Source: Clostridia bacterium
GTDB lineage: Bacteria > Bacillota > Clostridia > Oscillospirales > Acutalibacteraceae
Assembly (NCBI GenBank): GCA_900763035.1
Contig: CAAFIS010000009.1
Span: forward strand, 1-8,496
Length of the DNA: 8,496 nucleotides
Direction: 5' to 3'
Positions 1 through 6,883 of this stretch are shown piece after piece (position 1 is the stretch's first letter; every line of letters starts with the position of its first letter). Below the pieces are notes generated by a model. It saw nothing but the letters and a program-made list of their open reading frames with translations, was not told the DNA's origin and did no database searches. The translations under genes were made by a program, and so were the position numbers.

Positions 1-155
1 TCCGTGTACAGGCTCTTGCGCTCGGCATGGATGCCGCGCGCCGCCAGACGGTCGATCAGCTCGCTTACGGTCAGCGGGTGCTGCTCGTCCGTTTCGGCCT
101 CCAAGATCTGCTGCAGCAGCGGCAATTTCGCTTTTTGGTCGACATATCTCGGCAT
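1..155 (-). CDS. WYL-family transcriptional regulator, N-terminal fragment
   Basis: Only the first 51 codons are present; the gene runs off the left edge of the window. The reverse strand opens with MPRYVDQKAKLPLLQQIL and continues into EHPLTVSELIDRLAARGIHAERKSLYT. This matches the start of clostridial helix-turn-helix regulators that carry a C-terminal WYL ligand-sensing domain: a short basic lead, a helix with KLPLLQQIL, a conserved acidic-EHPLT turn, then a winged-helix DNA-binding part ending in ERKSLY. The WYL domain itself would lie outside the window, so the family call rests on the N-terminus alone. The ATG at 155 is preceded by overlapping Shine-Dalgarno options (AGGAGG at 172-167 and GGAGGG at 167-162). 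A promoter is visible further upstream. The gene is divergent from mtnN, so it might act on the shared intergenic region, but nothing here shows its target. Confidence 0.65.
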   Translation of the reverse strand, partial: MPRYVDQKAKLPLLQQILEAETDEQHPLTVSELIDRLAARGIHAERKSLYT

Positions 156-194
156 CGTGCACCCTCCCTCCTCGTTCAGGCGGATCTTTTCCTC

Positions 195-223
195 ATTTTA
201 ACACGATCGAAAGAGGCTGTCTA
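195..223 (-). promoter_or_regulatory. Sigma-A-type promoter of the WYL-family regulator
   Basis: On the minus strand, TAGACA (223-218) and TAAAAT (200-195) are separated by 17 bases. Each hexamer is one mismatch from consensus. The predicted start, around 188, gives a leader of about 33 nt containing the AGGAGG ribosome site. Confidence 0.65.
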
Positions 224-279
224 TCCTTTTTTTCTTCTTTTTGCCGCAAATGGGGATCTCCCGACGGCAGAAAAAGGAT
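223..279. promoter_or_regulatory. Imperfect inverted repeat between divergent promoters
   Basis: ATCCTTTTT at 223-231 is the exact reverse complement of AAAAAGGAT at 271-279. A second, differently centred pair, GCCG (243-246) and CGGC (265-268), lies inside it. The arms touch the -35 hexamers of both divergent promoters, so this could be an operator or looping site for the neighbouring regulator. The T- and A-rich arms could also pair by chance, and no known operator is recognised. Confidence 0.3.
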
Positions 280-307
280 TGCGCCCCCCTCGAAAATATT
301 GTACAAT
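279..307 (+). promoter_or_regulatory. Sigma-A-type promoter of the mtnN cluster
   Basis: TTGCGC (279-284) and TACAAT (302-307) are separated by exactly 17 bases. The predicted start is near 314, about 30 nt upstream of the mtnN ATG. This is the only convincing promoter seen upstream of the five-gene plus-strand cluster. Confidence 0.65.
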
Positions 308-309
308 AT
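296..309. promoter_or_regulatory. Perfect 14-bp palindrome over the mtnN -10 element
   Basis: ATATTGTACAATAT is its own reverse complement. It covers the whole -10 hexamer and places a TACAAT hexamer on both strands. This is compatible with a dimeric repressor site or with a symmetric -10 element; on the minus strand no matching -35 is seen at 17 bases. Confidence 0.45.
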
Positions 310-343
310 AAGAAAAAGAACGAAATGAGAGAGTTGATCGGCG

Positions 344-1066
344 ATGGAGAAAAAAACGGTGGTCGGGATCATCGGCGCGATGGCGTCGGAAACGGCGGAG
401 CTGACGCGCCGCATGACCGATGCGGCGCAAAAAACGGTCGCGGGCCGGACGTTTTATACCGGGATGATCGGCGACACGCCCGCCGTCGTGGCGGAAAGCG
501 GCATCGGCAAGGTGGCCGCGGCGATCACGGCGCAGCTGATGATCGACCGTTTCCATGCCGGCGTGCTGATCAACAGCGGCATGGCGGGCGGCCTTGATCC
601 CCGCTTGGAGGTGGGCGATCTGGTGATCGGCACCGCCGCCGTGCAGCACGATTTCGATATCACCGCCTTCGGCCACGCGCCGGGCTACATGGGCACCGGT
701 GGAGACGACACGCGTCCCACCGCCTTTTTGGCCGACGGGCGGCTGGTGCGGCTGGCACAGGAGGCCGCCCGGCAGGTACTGCCCGGCACGGCCAAGGCGA
801 TCTGCGGTACCATCGCCTCGGGCGACGTATTCGTTTCCGACAAGGAAACGAAGCTGCGCCTGCGCGACGGCTTCGGCGCCGCGGCGGCGGAGATGGAGGG
901 CGCGGCCGTCGCACAGGCCGCCGCCGCCAACGGCGTGCCGTTTTTGATCCTGCGCACGATCAGTGATCTGGCCGACCGGCACGCCGCCGTATCGTTCGAA
1001 GAGCTGGAGCTGTACGCCGGACGTTTGGCGGGCGACCTGACCGCCGCGCTGTTGGCCGCCCGGTAA
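344..1066 (+). CDS. mtnN: 5'-methylthioadenosine/S-adenosylhomocysteine nucleosidase (MTAN)
   Basis: This enzyme cleaves the glycosidic bond of methylthioadenosine, S-adenosylhomocysteine and 5'-deoxyadenosine, releasing adenine. It clears by-products of methylation, polyamine and radical-SAM chemistry and feeds S-ribosylhomocysteine onward. The 240 residues are close to the family's usual 230-240. The N-terminal GIIGAMASE places the expected catalytic glutamate at E16. SGIGKVAAA (52-60) and NSGMAGGLDPRLEVGDLV (77-94) are the family's purine-nucleoside phosphorylase-fold loops. AEMEGAAVA (182-190) supplies the ribose-binding Met-Glu, and RTISDLAD (204-211) holds the catalytic aspartate D208. 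All key residues are present. The ATG at 344 fits the family N-terminus, although its ribosome site is weak (GAGAGAG at 327-333), unlike the strong sites of the following genes. It is the first gene of the cluster and lies 22 bp before the next. Confidence 0.95.
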   Translation: MEKKTVVGIIGAMASETAELTRRMTDAAQKTVAGRTFYTGMIGDTPAVVAESGIGKVAAAITAQLMIDRFHAGVLINSGMAGGLDPRLEVGDLVIGTAAVQHDFDITAFGHAPGYMGTGGDDTRPTAFLADGRLVRLAQEAARQVLPGTAKAICGTIASGDVFVSDKETKLRLRDGFGAAAAEMEGAAVAQAAAANGVPFLILRTISDLADRHAAVSFEELELYAGRLAGDLTAALLAAR

Positions 1067-1088
1067 GGCGGCGGAAAGGAGCACCCCG

Positions 1089-2384
1089 ATGACACCGAAG
1101 CCGATCCCCCTGCGCCGCGACATGACGCTGCTGCCGCTGTCCGCCGCACGCTACCGCACCAACCGGCTGACGGCGCTGCTGGCCGTCCCGCTGCGCGAGA
1201 GCACGGCCGCCGGCATCGCGATCCTGCCGGATCTGCTGTCCCGCCGCACACGGCGATATCCCACCGAGGCGGCGCTTTGCGAAAAGCTGGATATGCTGTA
1301 CGGCGCGTCGCTTGCCTGCGGCACGTTCCGCGCGGGCGCGTGGCAGGTGCTGCAGGTATCGATCGAATACCTGCAGGCCCGGCTGACGCCCGACCGCACC
1401 GACCTGACGGACGAGTGTGTGGAGCTGCTGCTGGACACGCTGACCGCACCGCTGCTCGACGAGGACGGCGCGTTCTATCCCGAGGACTTCGCCCGCGAGC
1501 AGCGCTGCCTGCAGGAGCGGCTGCGCAGCCGCCTCAACGACAAGCGGCTGTATGCCCGCCGCCGGGCCATGGCGCTGCTGTGCCCCGGCGAACCGTATGC
1601 CGTCGACCCGCTGGGCACACCGGAAACGGTGGCGGCGCTGACGCCCGCCGCCGCGGCCGAGGCGTACCGCCGGTTGCTGTGCGGAGCACGGATCCGCTTG
1701 CTGTACCAAGGGGACGCGAACGTCGATGCGCTGATCCGCCGGATCGAGCATCGTTTCGCCGCGCTGCCGGAGCGGCGCGGTGCGCAGCCGATGCCGGGGC
1801 CGGTGTTCACGCTCAAGCAAAGCGAGGAAACGGAGCACATGGACATCGATCAGGCCAAATTGGTGCTGGGCTTTCGTATCGCGGCGACGGAGCCGGACGG
1901 CCCCGTATACGCCGCGCGGCTGATGAACGCACTGCTGGGCGGCGGCCCTACCTCGCTGCTGTTCACCCATGTGCGGGAGGAGCGCGGCCTGTGCTACTAC
2001 TGCCATTCCGCCTACAGTGCGCTATCCGGCACACTGCTGATCGACAGCGGCATCGACCCCGCCGCCGCGGACACCGCCAAGGCGGAGATCCTGCGCCAGC
2101 TGGAGGCGATCCGGCAGGGCCAGTTCTCGGACGGCGAGCTGGAGGCCGCGCGCCGCGCGCTGATCCAGCAATTCGCCACGGCGGACGGCTCCACCGCCGC
2201 ACGGGAGGAGCATTACGGCACGCAGCTGCTGTTCGACCGCTGCATCACGCCGGAGCAGTACGGCGCGGCGCTGCGCGAGATCACGCGCGACGAGGTGTGC
2301 CGCGTGGCCAGATCCGTGCATTTCGATACCACGTATCTGCTATGCCCGAAGGAGCGCCCGCAGGGCGGGGAGGTGACGGGATGA
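1089..2384 (+). CDS. ymfF: M16-family protein without zinc motif (YmfF-like)
   Basis: A 431-residue member of the insulinase/mitochondrial-processing-peptidase family M16. The HxxEH zinc motif is missing: the corresponding N-terminal region reads SRRTRRYPTEAALCEKLDML (51-70) with no His pair. The C-terminal half keeps the family signature ALLGGGPTSLLFTHVREERG (281-300), followed by LCYYCHSAY. This pattern fits the non-catalytic partner of a two-subunit M16 protease. In Bacillus subtilis the equivalent adjacent pair, ymfF-ymfH (spelled YfmF/YfmH in some databases), is needed for 5-aminopentanol modification of elongation factor EF-P; whether that holds here is inference. No signal peptide is visible, so it is probably cytoplasmic. 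The ATG at 1089 has AAAGGAG at 1075-1081. Its stop overlaps the start of the next gene (ATGA), suggesting translational coupling and a 1:1 complex. Confidence 0.85.
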   Translation: MTPKPIPLRRDMTLLPLSAARYRTNRLTALLAVPLRESTAAGIAILPDLLSRRTRRYPTEAALCEKLDMLYGASLACGTFRAGAWQVLQVSIEYLQARLTPDRTDLTDECVELLLDTLTAPLLDEDGAFYPEDFAREQRCLQERLRSRLNDKRLYARRRAMALLCPGEPYAVDPLGTPETVAALTPAAAAEAYRRLLCGARIRLLYQGDANVDALIRRIEHRFAALPERRGAQPMPGPVFTLKQSEETEHMDIDQAKLVLGFRIAATEPDGPVYAARLMNALLGGGPTSLLFTHVREERGLCYYCHSAYSALSGTLLIDSGIDPAAADTAKAEILRQLEAIRQGQFSDGELEAARRALIQQFATADGSTAAREEHYGTQLLFDRCITPEQYGAALREITRDEVCRVARSVHFDTTYLLCPKERPQGGEVTG

Positions 2385-3673
2385 GCGAAACGGAAAAAAG
2401 CGCGGTGCGCTGCGCCCTGACGGGGGATGCCGTCACGCATATCCGCCACCGCAGCGGACTGGACATCTGGGTGTGGGAGCAGCCGCAGTCCTGCTCCGCC
2501 TACGGCGTATTCGCCACGCGCTACGGCTCGGTCTACAACATCCTGCCCACGGCGGACGGCGGACGGGAGGAAATGCCCGCCGGGATCGCGCACTATCTGG
2601 AGCACAAGCTGTTCGAGAGCGAGGACGGCAGCGCCGACGAGCGCTTTGCCGAAACGGGTGCCGATGCCAACGCGTATACCGAGTTCTCGCGCACGGCCTA
2701 TCTGTTCGAGGCAACCGAGAACATCGTGCCCTCGCTGGATATCCTGCTGGATTTCGTCACACATCCGTACTTTACGCCGGAAACGGTGGAAAAGGAGCGC
2801 GGCATCATCGAGCAGGAGATCCGCATGGGCGAGGATCGGCCCGGTTCGCGCATCCTGCGCGATATGCTGGGCGGGCTGTATCACCGTCATCCGGTGCGGC
2901 TGGACATCGCCGGATCGGTATCCTCCATCGCCGAGATCACGGCCGAGCGGCTGTACCGCTGCTACGAGCGGTATTACGATCTGCGCAACATGGTGCTGGT
3001 GGTGGCCGGGCGGATCACGGCCGACGAGGTGATCGACTGTGCCGACCGGCATCTGCCGCAGACGGCACCGCCCCCGGCGGCGCCGGGCTATTTCCGCGCC
3101 GTCCTGCCGGACGAGCCGGACGGCGCGGCCACCGCGCGCACCGAGCGAACGATGCCGGTATCCGCACCGCTGTTCTATCTGGGCATCAAGGAGCCGCCCG
3201 CGCCGGCGGATGCGATGAGCGCCGCGGGCGACCGGCTGATCCGGATGCTGATCGCCAACAACTCCCGCCCGCTGTACGAGCGGCTGATGGCGCAGGGGCT
3301 GATCAACCACAGCTTCGGCGCAGGCTATTTCAGCGGGCCGGGCTTCGGCACATGGCTGTTCGGCGGCGAATCGACCGACCCGGACCGCGTGGCACACGAG
3401 GTGCTGGAGGAGATCCGCCGTCTGCAGCGCGACGGCGTGACCGAGCGGGAGCTGGAGCCGCTGCGCCGCGCGTGGTACGGCAACGCTGTCAGCAGCTTCG
3501 AGCAGGCCGGCGCGTGCGCCGAGATCCTGCTGGATGATCTGATCGACGGGCTGGTGCCCTTCTCCGTGCTGGAGGCACTGATCAAGATCACGCCGGAGGA
3601 GATCACGCGGCAGCTGCGCCGCCGCCTGCCGACCGAGGCACACACCCTGTCGATCGTCCGCCCCGCGAGATAA
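2381..3673 (+). CDS. ymfH: M16-family zinc peptidase, catalytic partner (YmfH-like)
   Basis: A 430-residue M16 metallopeptidase. The inverted zinc motif is intact at H71-Y-L-E74-H75, within AGIAHYLEHKLFE. The downstream glutamates in KERGIIEQEIRMGED supply the third ligand; E151 fits the spacing known for M16 enzymes. The C-terminal domain carries NNSRPLYERLMAQGLINHSF (293-312), which resembles the Arg/Tyr substrate-clamp region of the family. No signal peptide or membrane segment is seen. The start is the ATG at 2381, which overlaps the previous stop by 4 bp and has GGGGAGG just upstream. The open frame continues far upstream, but that part runs antiparallel in sense to nothing conserved and lies wholly inside the preceding gene. 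Together with the preceding zinc-less homologue it probably forms a heterodimer. A role in EF-P maturation is carried over from the Bacillus pair; no EF-P gene is in view. Confidence 0.9.
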   Translation: MSETEKSAVRCALTGDAVTHIRHRSGLDIWVWEQPQSCSAYGVFATRYGSVYNILPTADGGREEMPAGIAHYLEHKLFESEDGSADERFAETGADANAYTEFSRTAYLFEATENIVPSLDILLDFVTHPYFTPETVEKERGIIEQEIRMGEDRPGSRILRDMLGGLYHRHPVRLDIAGSVSSIAEITAERLYRCYERYYDLRNMVLVVAGRITADEVIDCADRHLPQTAPPPAAPGYFRAVLPDEPDGAATARTERTMPVSAPLFYLGIKEPPAPADAMSAAGDRLIRMLIANNSRPLYERLMAQGLINHSFGAGYFSGPGFGTWLFGGESTDPDRVAHEVLEEIRRLQRDGVTERELEPLRRAWYGNAVSSFEQAGACAEILLDDLIDGLVPFSVLEALIKITPEEITRQLRRRLPTEAHTLSIVRPAR

Positions 3674-3682
3674 CGGATCGAA

Positions 3683-3710
3683 CGCTCCCGGCGGCGCACC
3701 GCCGGGAGCG
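3683..3710 (+). other. Perfect 12-bp GC-rich hairpin in the ymfH-lgt gap
   Basis: CGCTCCCGGCGG (3683-3694) and CCGCCGGGAGCG (3699-3710) pair perfectly across a CGCA tetraloop. The hairpin starts 9 nt after the ymfH stop. It is followed by GCGATATCCCC and not by a run of T, so it is not a standard intrinsic terminator. It could protect the 3' end of the upstream transcript, act as a processing or partial-termination point, or separate the protein doses of the two halves of the cluster. Confidence 0.7.
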
Positions 3711-3749
3711 GCGATATCCCCCGACAAACACCGAAAGGAAGTTTTTGCG

Positions 3750-4847
3750 ATGGATCTGCTGTCGACCCTGACGAAATACATCGAGTTCCCCGCCCTCGGG
3801 TGGCACCTGCCGCTGAGCGATGAGCTGTTCGGCTTCACGCTGTTCGGCCACACGTTCTCGATCAAATGGTACGGTGTGTGCATCGCCGTCGGCTTTTTGC
3901 TGGCGGTGATCTACGGCCTGTCCCATGCAAGATCCTTCGGCCTCGATCCCGACAAGATGATCGATGCCATCTTGGTGTGCACGCTGCTGGCCTTCATCGG
4001 CGCGCGGCTGTACTATGTGCTGTTCAGCGATCAGCGCGACGCCTATTTTGCCGACCCGAAAACGATCCTGTACATCTGGGAGGGCGGCCTTGGCATCTAC
4101 GGCGGCCTGATCGTGGCGTTCGCCTCCGGGCTGATCATGTGCCGGGTATGCAAGCTCAACACCCTCGCGATGTTCGATATCGCGTCGCTCGGTTTTCTGA
4201 TCGGGCAGGCGTGCGGTCGCTGGGGCAACTTCTTCAATCAGGAGGCCTTCGGCACCAACACGACGCTGCCGTGGGGCATGACGGGCGATTCCATCAAGCA
4301 GGGGCTGCGCGGCGACGGGTTCGACCCCTCGCTGCCCGTGCATCCCACGTTTTTGTACGAGTCGCTGTGGTGCCTGATCGGGTTCATCCTGCTGCACATC
4401 CTGTCGAAGAAGGCCTATAAATTCAAGGGCGAGATCTTCTGCGGCTATCTGGTGTGGTACGGCATCGGCCGTTTCATGATCGAGGGCCTGCGCACCGACA
4501 GCCTGATGCTGGGCACGATGAAGGTGTCGCAGCTGGTGGCGGTGCTGGCGGTGATCGGCGGCGTGGTGCTGTTCTTCATCCTGCGGCGGCGCGCCATGTC
4601 GCTGCCGGCCGAGCTGGCAGCCGAGGGCGGCACGCTGGGTATCGATGCCGCCGAGGCGACCGAGAGCGGCGAGCCGGCCGATGCCGAGGCGACGGCCGCG
4701 GCGGACACGGCGGAGGAGAGCGAAACGTCGGCCGTCGCCGACGGACCGGATACCGCCGCAGCGGCGGACGGACCGGACGCGGCCGATGAGCCGGAGCAGC
4801 CGGAAGCGGCCGAAGCGGCGGAGGACGACGATGGCGCAGATCATTGA
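3750..4847 (+). CDS. lgt: Prolipoprotein diacylglyceryl transferase with long acidic C-terminal tail
   Basis: Integral membrane enzyme that transfers diacylglycerol from phosphatidylglycerol to the lipobox cysteine of prolipoproteins, the first step of lipoprotein maturation. The signature [13 protein letters not shown] starts at 156, with R157 matching the essential arginine 143 of the E. coli enzyme. [15 protein letters not shown] gives Y237 and R241, matching E. coli Y235 and R239. The position equivalent to E. coli H103 is Tyr (Y117 in GIYGGL). About seven hydrophobic segments run from residue 36 to 279. The enzyme body ends near residue 285. An extra tail of about 80 residues follows, built almost only of Ala, Glu, Asp, Gly, Pro, Ser and Thr, including a repeated ADGPD. 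It should face the cytoplasm; its role is unknown. AAAGGAAG (3734-3741) precedes the ATG at good spacing. The last 17 bp overlap folD. Confidence 0.93.
   Translation: MDLLSTLTKYIEFPALGWHLPLSDELFGFTLFGHTFSIKWYGVCIAVGFLLAVIYGLSHARSFGLDPDKMIDAILVCTLLAFIGARLYYVLFSDQRDAYFADPKTILYIWEGGLGIYGGLIVAFASGLIMCRVCKLNTLAMFDIASLGFLIGQACGRWGNFFNQEAFGTNTTLPWGMTGDSIKQGLRGDGFDPSLPVHPTFLYESLWCLIGFILLHILSKKAYKFKGEIFCGYLVWYGIGRFMIEGLRTDSLMLGTMKVSQLVAVLAVIGGVVLFFILRRRAMSLPAELAAEGGTLGIDAAEATESGEPADAEATAAADTAEESETSAVADGPDTAAAADGPDAADEPEQPEAAEAAEDDDGADH
4820..4830 (+). promoter_or_regulatory. folD ribosome-binding site inside the lgt coding end
   Basis: GGAGG at 4820-4824 lies 6 nt before the folD ATG at 4831, while lgt remains open until 4847. 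The site decides the folD start and implies that ribosomes finishing lgt cover the folD initiation region. Confidence 0.7.
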
Positions 4848-5904
4848 CGGCAAGCAGATCGCGGCCGACGTGCGCCGGACGCTCGCCGGCGAGGTGGCGG
4901 CGCTTGCCGCCGCCGGGCAGGTACCGGGGCTGGCGGTGATCTTGATCGGGGAGGATCCGGCCTCGCAGACCTATGTGCGCAACAAGCAGCGCGCTTGTGC
5001 CGAGGTGGGGATCCGCAGCGTGCAGATCGACCTGCCCGCCGACACGACGCAGGAGCGGCTGCTGGACACCGTCCGGCTGCTCAACGCGCGGCAGGATATC
5101 CACGGCATCCTGTGCCAGCTGCCGCTGCCGCCGCACCTTGACCCCCACGCGGTGATCGCGGCGATCGACCCCAAAAAGGACGTCGATGCTTTCCATGCGG
5201 AAAACGTCGGCCTGATCTCGCTGGGCAGGCCGCGCTTCCTCCCCTGCACCCCGGCCGGGGTGATGGAGCTGCTGCACCGCAGCGGCGTCCGGATGACCGG
5301 CAGCCGCGCGGTGGTGATCGGCCGCAGCGATATCGTCGGCAAGCCGATGACGATGCTGCTGCTGCACGAGGACGCGACCGTGACGGTGTGCCACTCCCGC
5401 ACGCAGGGGCTGGCGGAGATCTGCCGGCAGGCGGATATCCTGATCGCCGCGGTGGGGCGCGCGAGGTTCGTCACGGCGGACATGGTGAAGCCCGGCGCGA
5501 CGGTGATCGACGTGGGCATGGACCGCGACGAGAGCGGCCGCCTGTGCGGCGACGTGGACTTCGCCGCCGTCAGCGAAATCGCCGGCCGGATCACGCCCGT
5601 GCCGGGCGGCGTCGGGCCGATGACGATCGCCATGCTGCTGAAAAACACCGTATCTGCGGCGCGGGCCGCGTCACGGCCGCAGCCCGCCGGGGATATGCCC
5701 GGCCGCTATCGCCACTATAAGGGCAACGAGTACGAGCTGATCGGCACGGCGCGCCACTCCGAAACGCTGGAGCCGATGGCCGTGTACCGCGCGCTGTACG
5801 GCGAGGGCGGCCTATGGGTGCGTCCCGCCGCCATGTGGAGCGAGCCGGTGGAGCACGACGGCGTGACCGAGCCGCGCTTTGCCCGCATCGGCGACCGATC
5901 CTAA
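4831..5904 (+). CDS. folD: FolD methylene-THF dehydrogenase/cyclohydrolase fused to DUF1653
   Basis: Bifunctional enzyme interconverting 5,10-methylene-, methenyl- and 10-formyl-tetrahydrofolate, which supplies one-carbon units for purines and formyl-Met. Residues 1-278 form a complete FolD: Y48-VRN-K52 is the catalytic YxxxK motif, QLPLPPHLD (97-105) and KKDVDAFH (115-122) line the folate site, GRSDIVGKP (164-172) is the NAD(P)-binding signature, and [16 protein letters not shown] (255-270) is the conserved C-terminal motif. After a short Ala/Pro linker, residues 290-352 form a second domain recognisable as DUF1653: [20 protein letters not shown], then [14 protein letters not shown] and [10 protein letters not shown], ending in EPRFARIG. 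That explains the length of 357 against about 285 for plain FolD. DUF1653 has no established function that I know of. The reading frame is continuous across the junction. The gene ends tail-to-tail with the M14 gene. Confidence 0.93.
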   Translation: MAQIIDGKQIAADVRRTLAGEVAALAAAGQVPGLAVILIGEDPASQTYVRNKQRACAEVGIRSVQIDLPADTTQERLLDTVRLLNARQDIHGILCQLPLPPHLDPHAVIAAIDPKKDVDAFHAENVGLISLGRPRFLPCTPAGVMELLHRSGVRMTGSRAVVIGRSDIVGKPMTMLLLHEDATVTVCHSRTQGLAEICRQADILIAAVGRARFVTADMVKPGATVIDVGMDRDESGRLCGDVDFAAVSEIAGRITPVPGGVGPMTIAMLLKNTVSAARAASRPQPAGDMPGRYRHYKGNEYELIGTARHSETLEPMAVYRALYGEGGLWVRPAAMWSEPVEHDGVTEPRFARIGDRS

Positions 5905-6842
5905 AGCAAAAGCGAGAGCAGCAGCATCTCCTGCGCCTTCGCGTACAGCTCCTCAAAGCCCTCGACCGGCAGCGGGTTCACGCCGCGCCCCAGCTCGATC
6001 GTGAAGCCGGGGCGGCCGAAGCAGCGGATGAACCAGTCCTTGAAGCCGCCGTAGGCGGCGAAGCCCTCCGGTGCGGCGACGGCGTAGCCGCCGGCCGCGC
6101 CCAACACGCGCGCCATGATCTCGCTTTGCGGCGGGGTGTGCGCACCGTACTGCCAATAGATCTCTTCCCCCTGACTGTGCAGCGCCACGACGTGCCGGAA
6201 GGCATAACGGCGGCACAGGTCGGTCAGGGCGCGGGTCTCCGGCTCGCTCTCCGGCTGCGGGCCGGGATAGCGACGCGCGCCGGGACGATCCCAGCCGTTT
6301 TTTTCGGCTGCCTCTTGCATTTGCGCCCAGCCTGCGTTAAAATTATGGTTGATGTCCACGCCGCGCACGTTCGCCTGCCACAGGCCGGGCGTGTCCGCGC
6401 CGAGCACGGCCGCCGCCGCGGCAAAGCCGTCTGCGGCCCGGCTGCCGTCGATCGCGATCTGCACGCCGTCGGGGTCGACCATCGGGACGAACCAGACCTC
6501 CCGCTCCCGCAGGGCGGCATCCGGCCGAACGCCGCACAGAGGCAGCTGTGCCGATGCGGCGCGGCAAACGTCCTCACACAGGCGCAGGGCACACAGCGCA
6601 GTCAGCCATTCCTGTGCATGGAACGCCGCGGCCAGCAGCACCCGCTGCCGGTCGCCGGTCACGCCGTCCGGCGGCGTCAGCACCAGTGCCTCGATCTGCC
6701 TGCCCAGCACGCTGCGGCCGATCGTGACCGGTCGCAGCGTCGGATAACGGGCGCACAGCGCGCGGCACAGCGCCGTCACGCGGCCGTGATCGGTCACGCC
6801 CGGCCGGGTCAGGCTTTCCTGTAAATGCAGCGGTTCTTTCAT
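5901..6842 (-). CDS. M14 zinc carboxypeptidase, gamma-D-glutamyl-meso-DAP peptidase type
   Basis: A 313-residue metallopeptidase. Zinc ligands are H75 and E78 in [10 protein letters not shown] and H222 in [11 protein letters not shown]. The catalytic glutamate is E283 in [13 protein letters not shown]. Other family landmarks are [10 protein letters not shown] (119-128) and [11 protein letters not shown] (162-172), which stands where carboxypeptidases bind the substrate carboxylate. The HSQGEEIYW form is typical of subfamily M14C, endopeptidase I of Bacillus, which cuts the gamma-D-Glu to meso-diaminopimelate bond of peptidoglycan peptides. There is no signal peptide, LysM or membrane segment, so a cytoplasmic role in muropeptide turnover is likely; the exact substrate is inference. 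I prefer the ATG at 6842, with AAGGTGG upstream, over an in-frame GTG at 6854. It is divergent from nudF with only 41 bp between starts, and its stop overlaps that of folD. Confidence 0.88.
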   Translation of the reverse strand: MKEPLHLQESLTRPGVTDHGRVTALCRALCARYPTLRPVTIGRSVLGRQIEALVLTPPDGVTGDRQRVLLAAAFHAQEWLTALCALRLCEDVCRAASAQLPLCGVRPDAALREREVWFVPMVDPDGVQIAIDGSRAADGFAAAAAVLGADTPGLWQANVRGVDINHNFNAGWAQMQEAAEKNGWDRPGARRYPGPQPESEPETRALTDLCRRYAFRHVVALHSQGEEIYWQYGAHTPPQSEIMARVLGAAGGYAVAAPEGFAAYGGFKDWFIRCFGRPGFTIELGRGVNPLPVEGFEELYAKAQEMLLLSLLL

Positions 6843-6883
6843 TTCTTGCCCCACCTTCGCTTCATGTCCGAAAGGAGAAGATC

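Noticed and set aside
325..597. Upstream ATG at 325 opening a frame overlapping mtnN
   Set aside because: It is out of frame with mtnN, has no ribosome site, and its product (MRELIGDGEKNGG...) is low-complexity.
221..1123. Long minus-strand open frame of 300 codons opposite mtnN
   Set aside because: Its translation is low-complexity Arg/Gly/His-rich and matches no family. It is the antisense shadow of GC-rich mtnN, which has every catalytic motif.
1277..2380. Upstream extension of the ymfH reading frame
   Set aside because: This part lies wholly inside ymfF in another frame and is Arg/Ala/Gly-rich. The ATG at 2381 with GGGGAGG fits the family N-terminus.
3683..3710. Intrinsic terminator after ymfH
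   Set aside because: The stem is excellent, but there is no T-run after it, so a simple Rho-independent terminator is not supported.
2213..3883. Minus-strand open frame of 556 codons opposite ymfH
   Set aside because: The composition is typical of an antisense shadow. It crosses the intergenic hairpin and the lgt start, and has no recognisable domain.
4645..4830. Upstream extension of the folD frame
   Set aside because: The translation is Arg/Pro repeats encoded by the lgt tail in another frame. FolD proteins begin at the M-AQIIDGK motif, which is coded at 4831.
4606..4830. Frameshift or misassembly as the cause of the acidic Lgt tail
   Set aside because: The frame is continuous with lgt, its codons keep the strong G/C third-position pattern, and the folD ribosome site is intact. 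No sign of an indel was seen, though relatives would be needed to be certain.
6843..6854. GTG start four codons upstream for the M14 peptidase
   Set aside because: The ATG at 6842 has the better-spaced AAGGTGG site. The sequence before the GTG has no good ribosome site.
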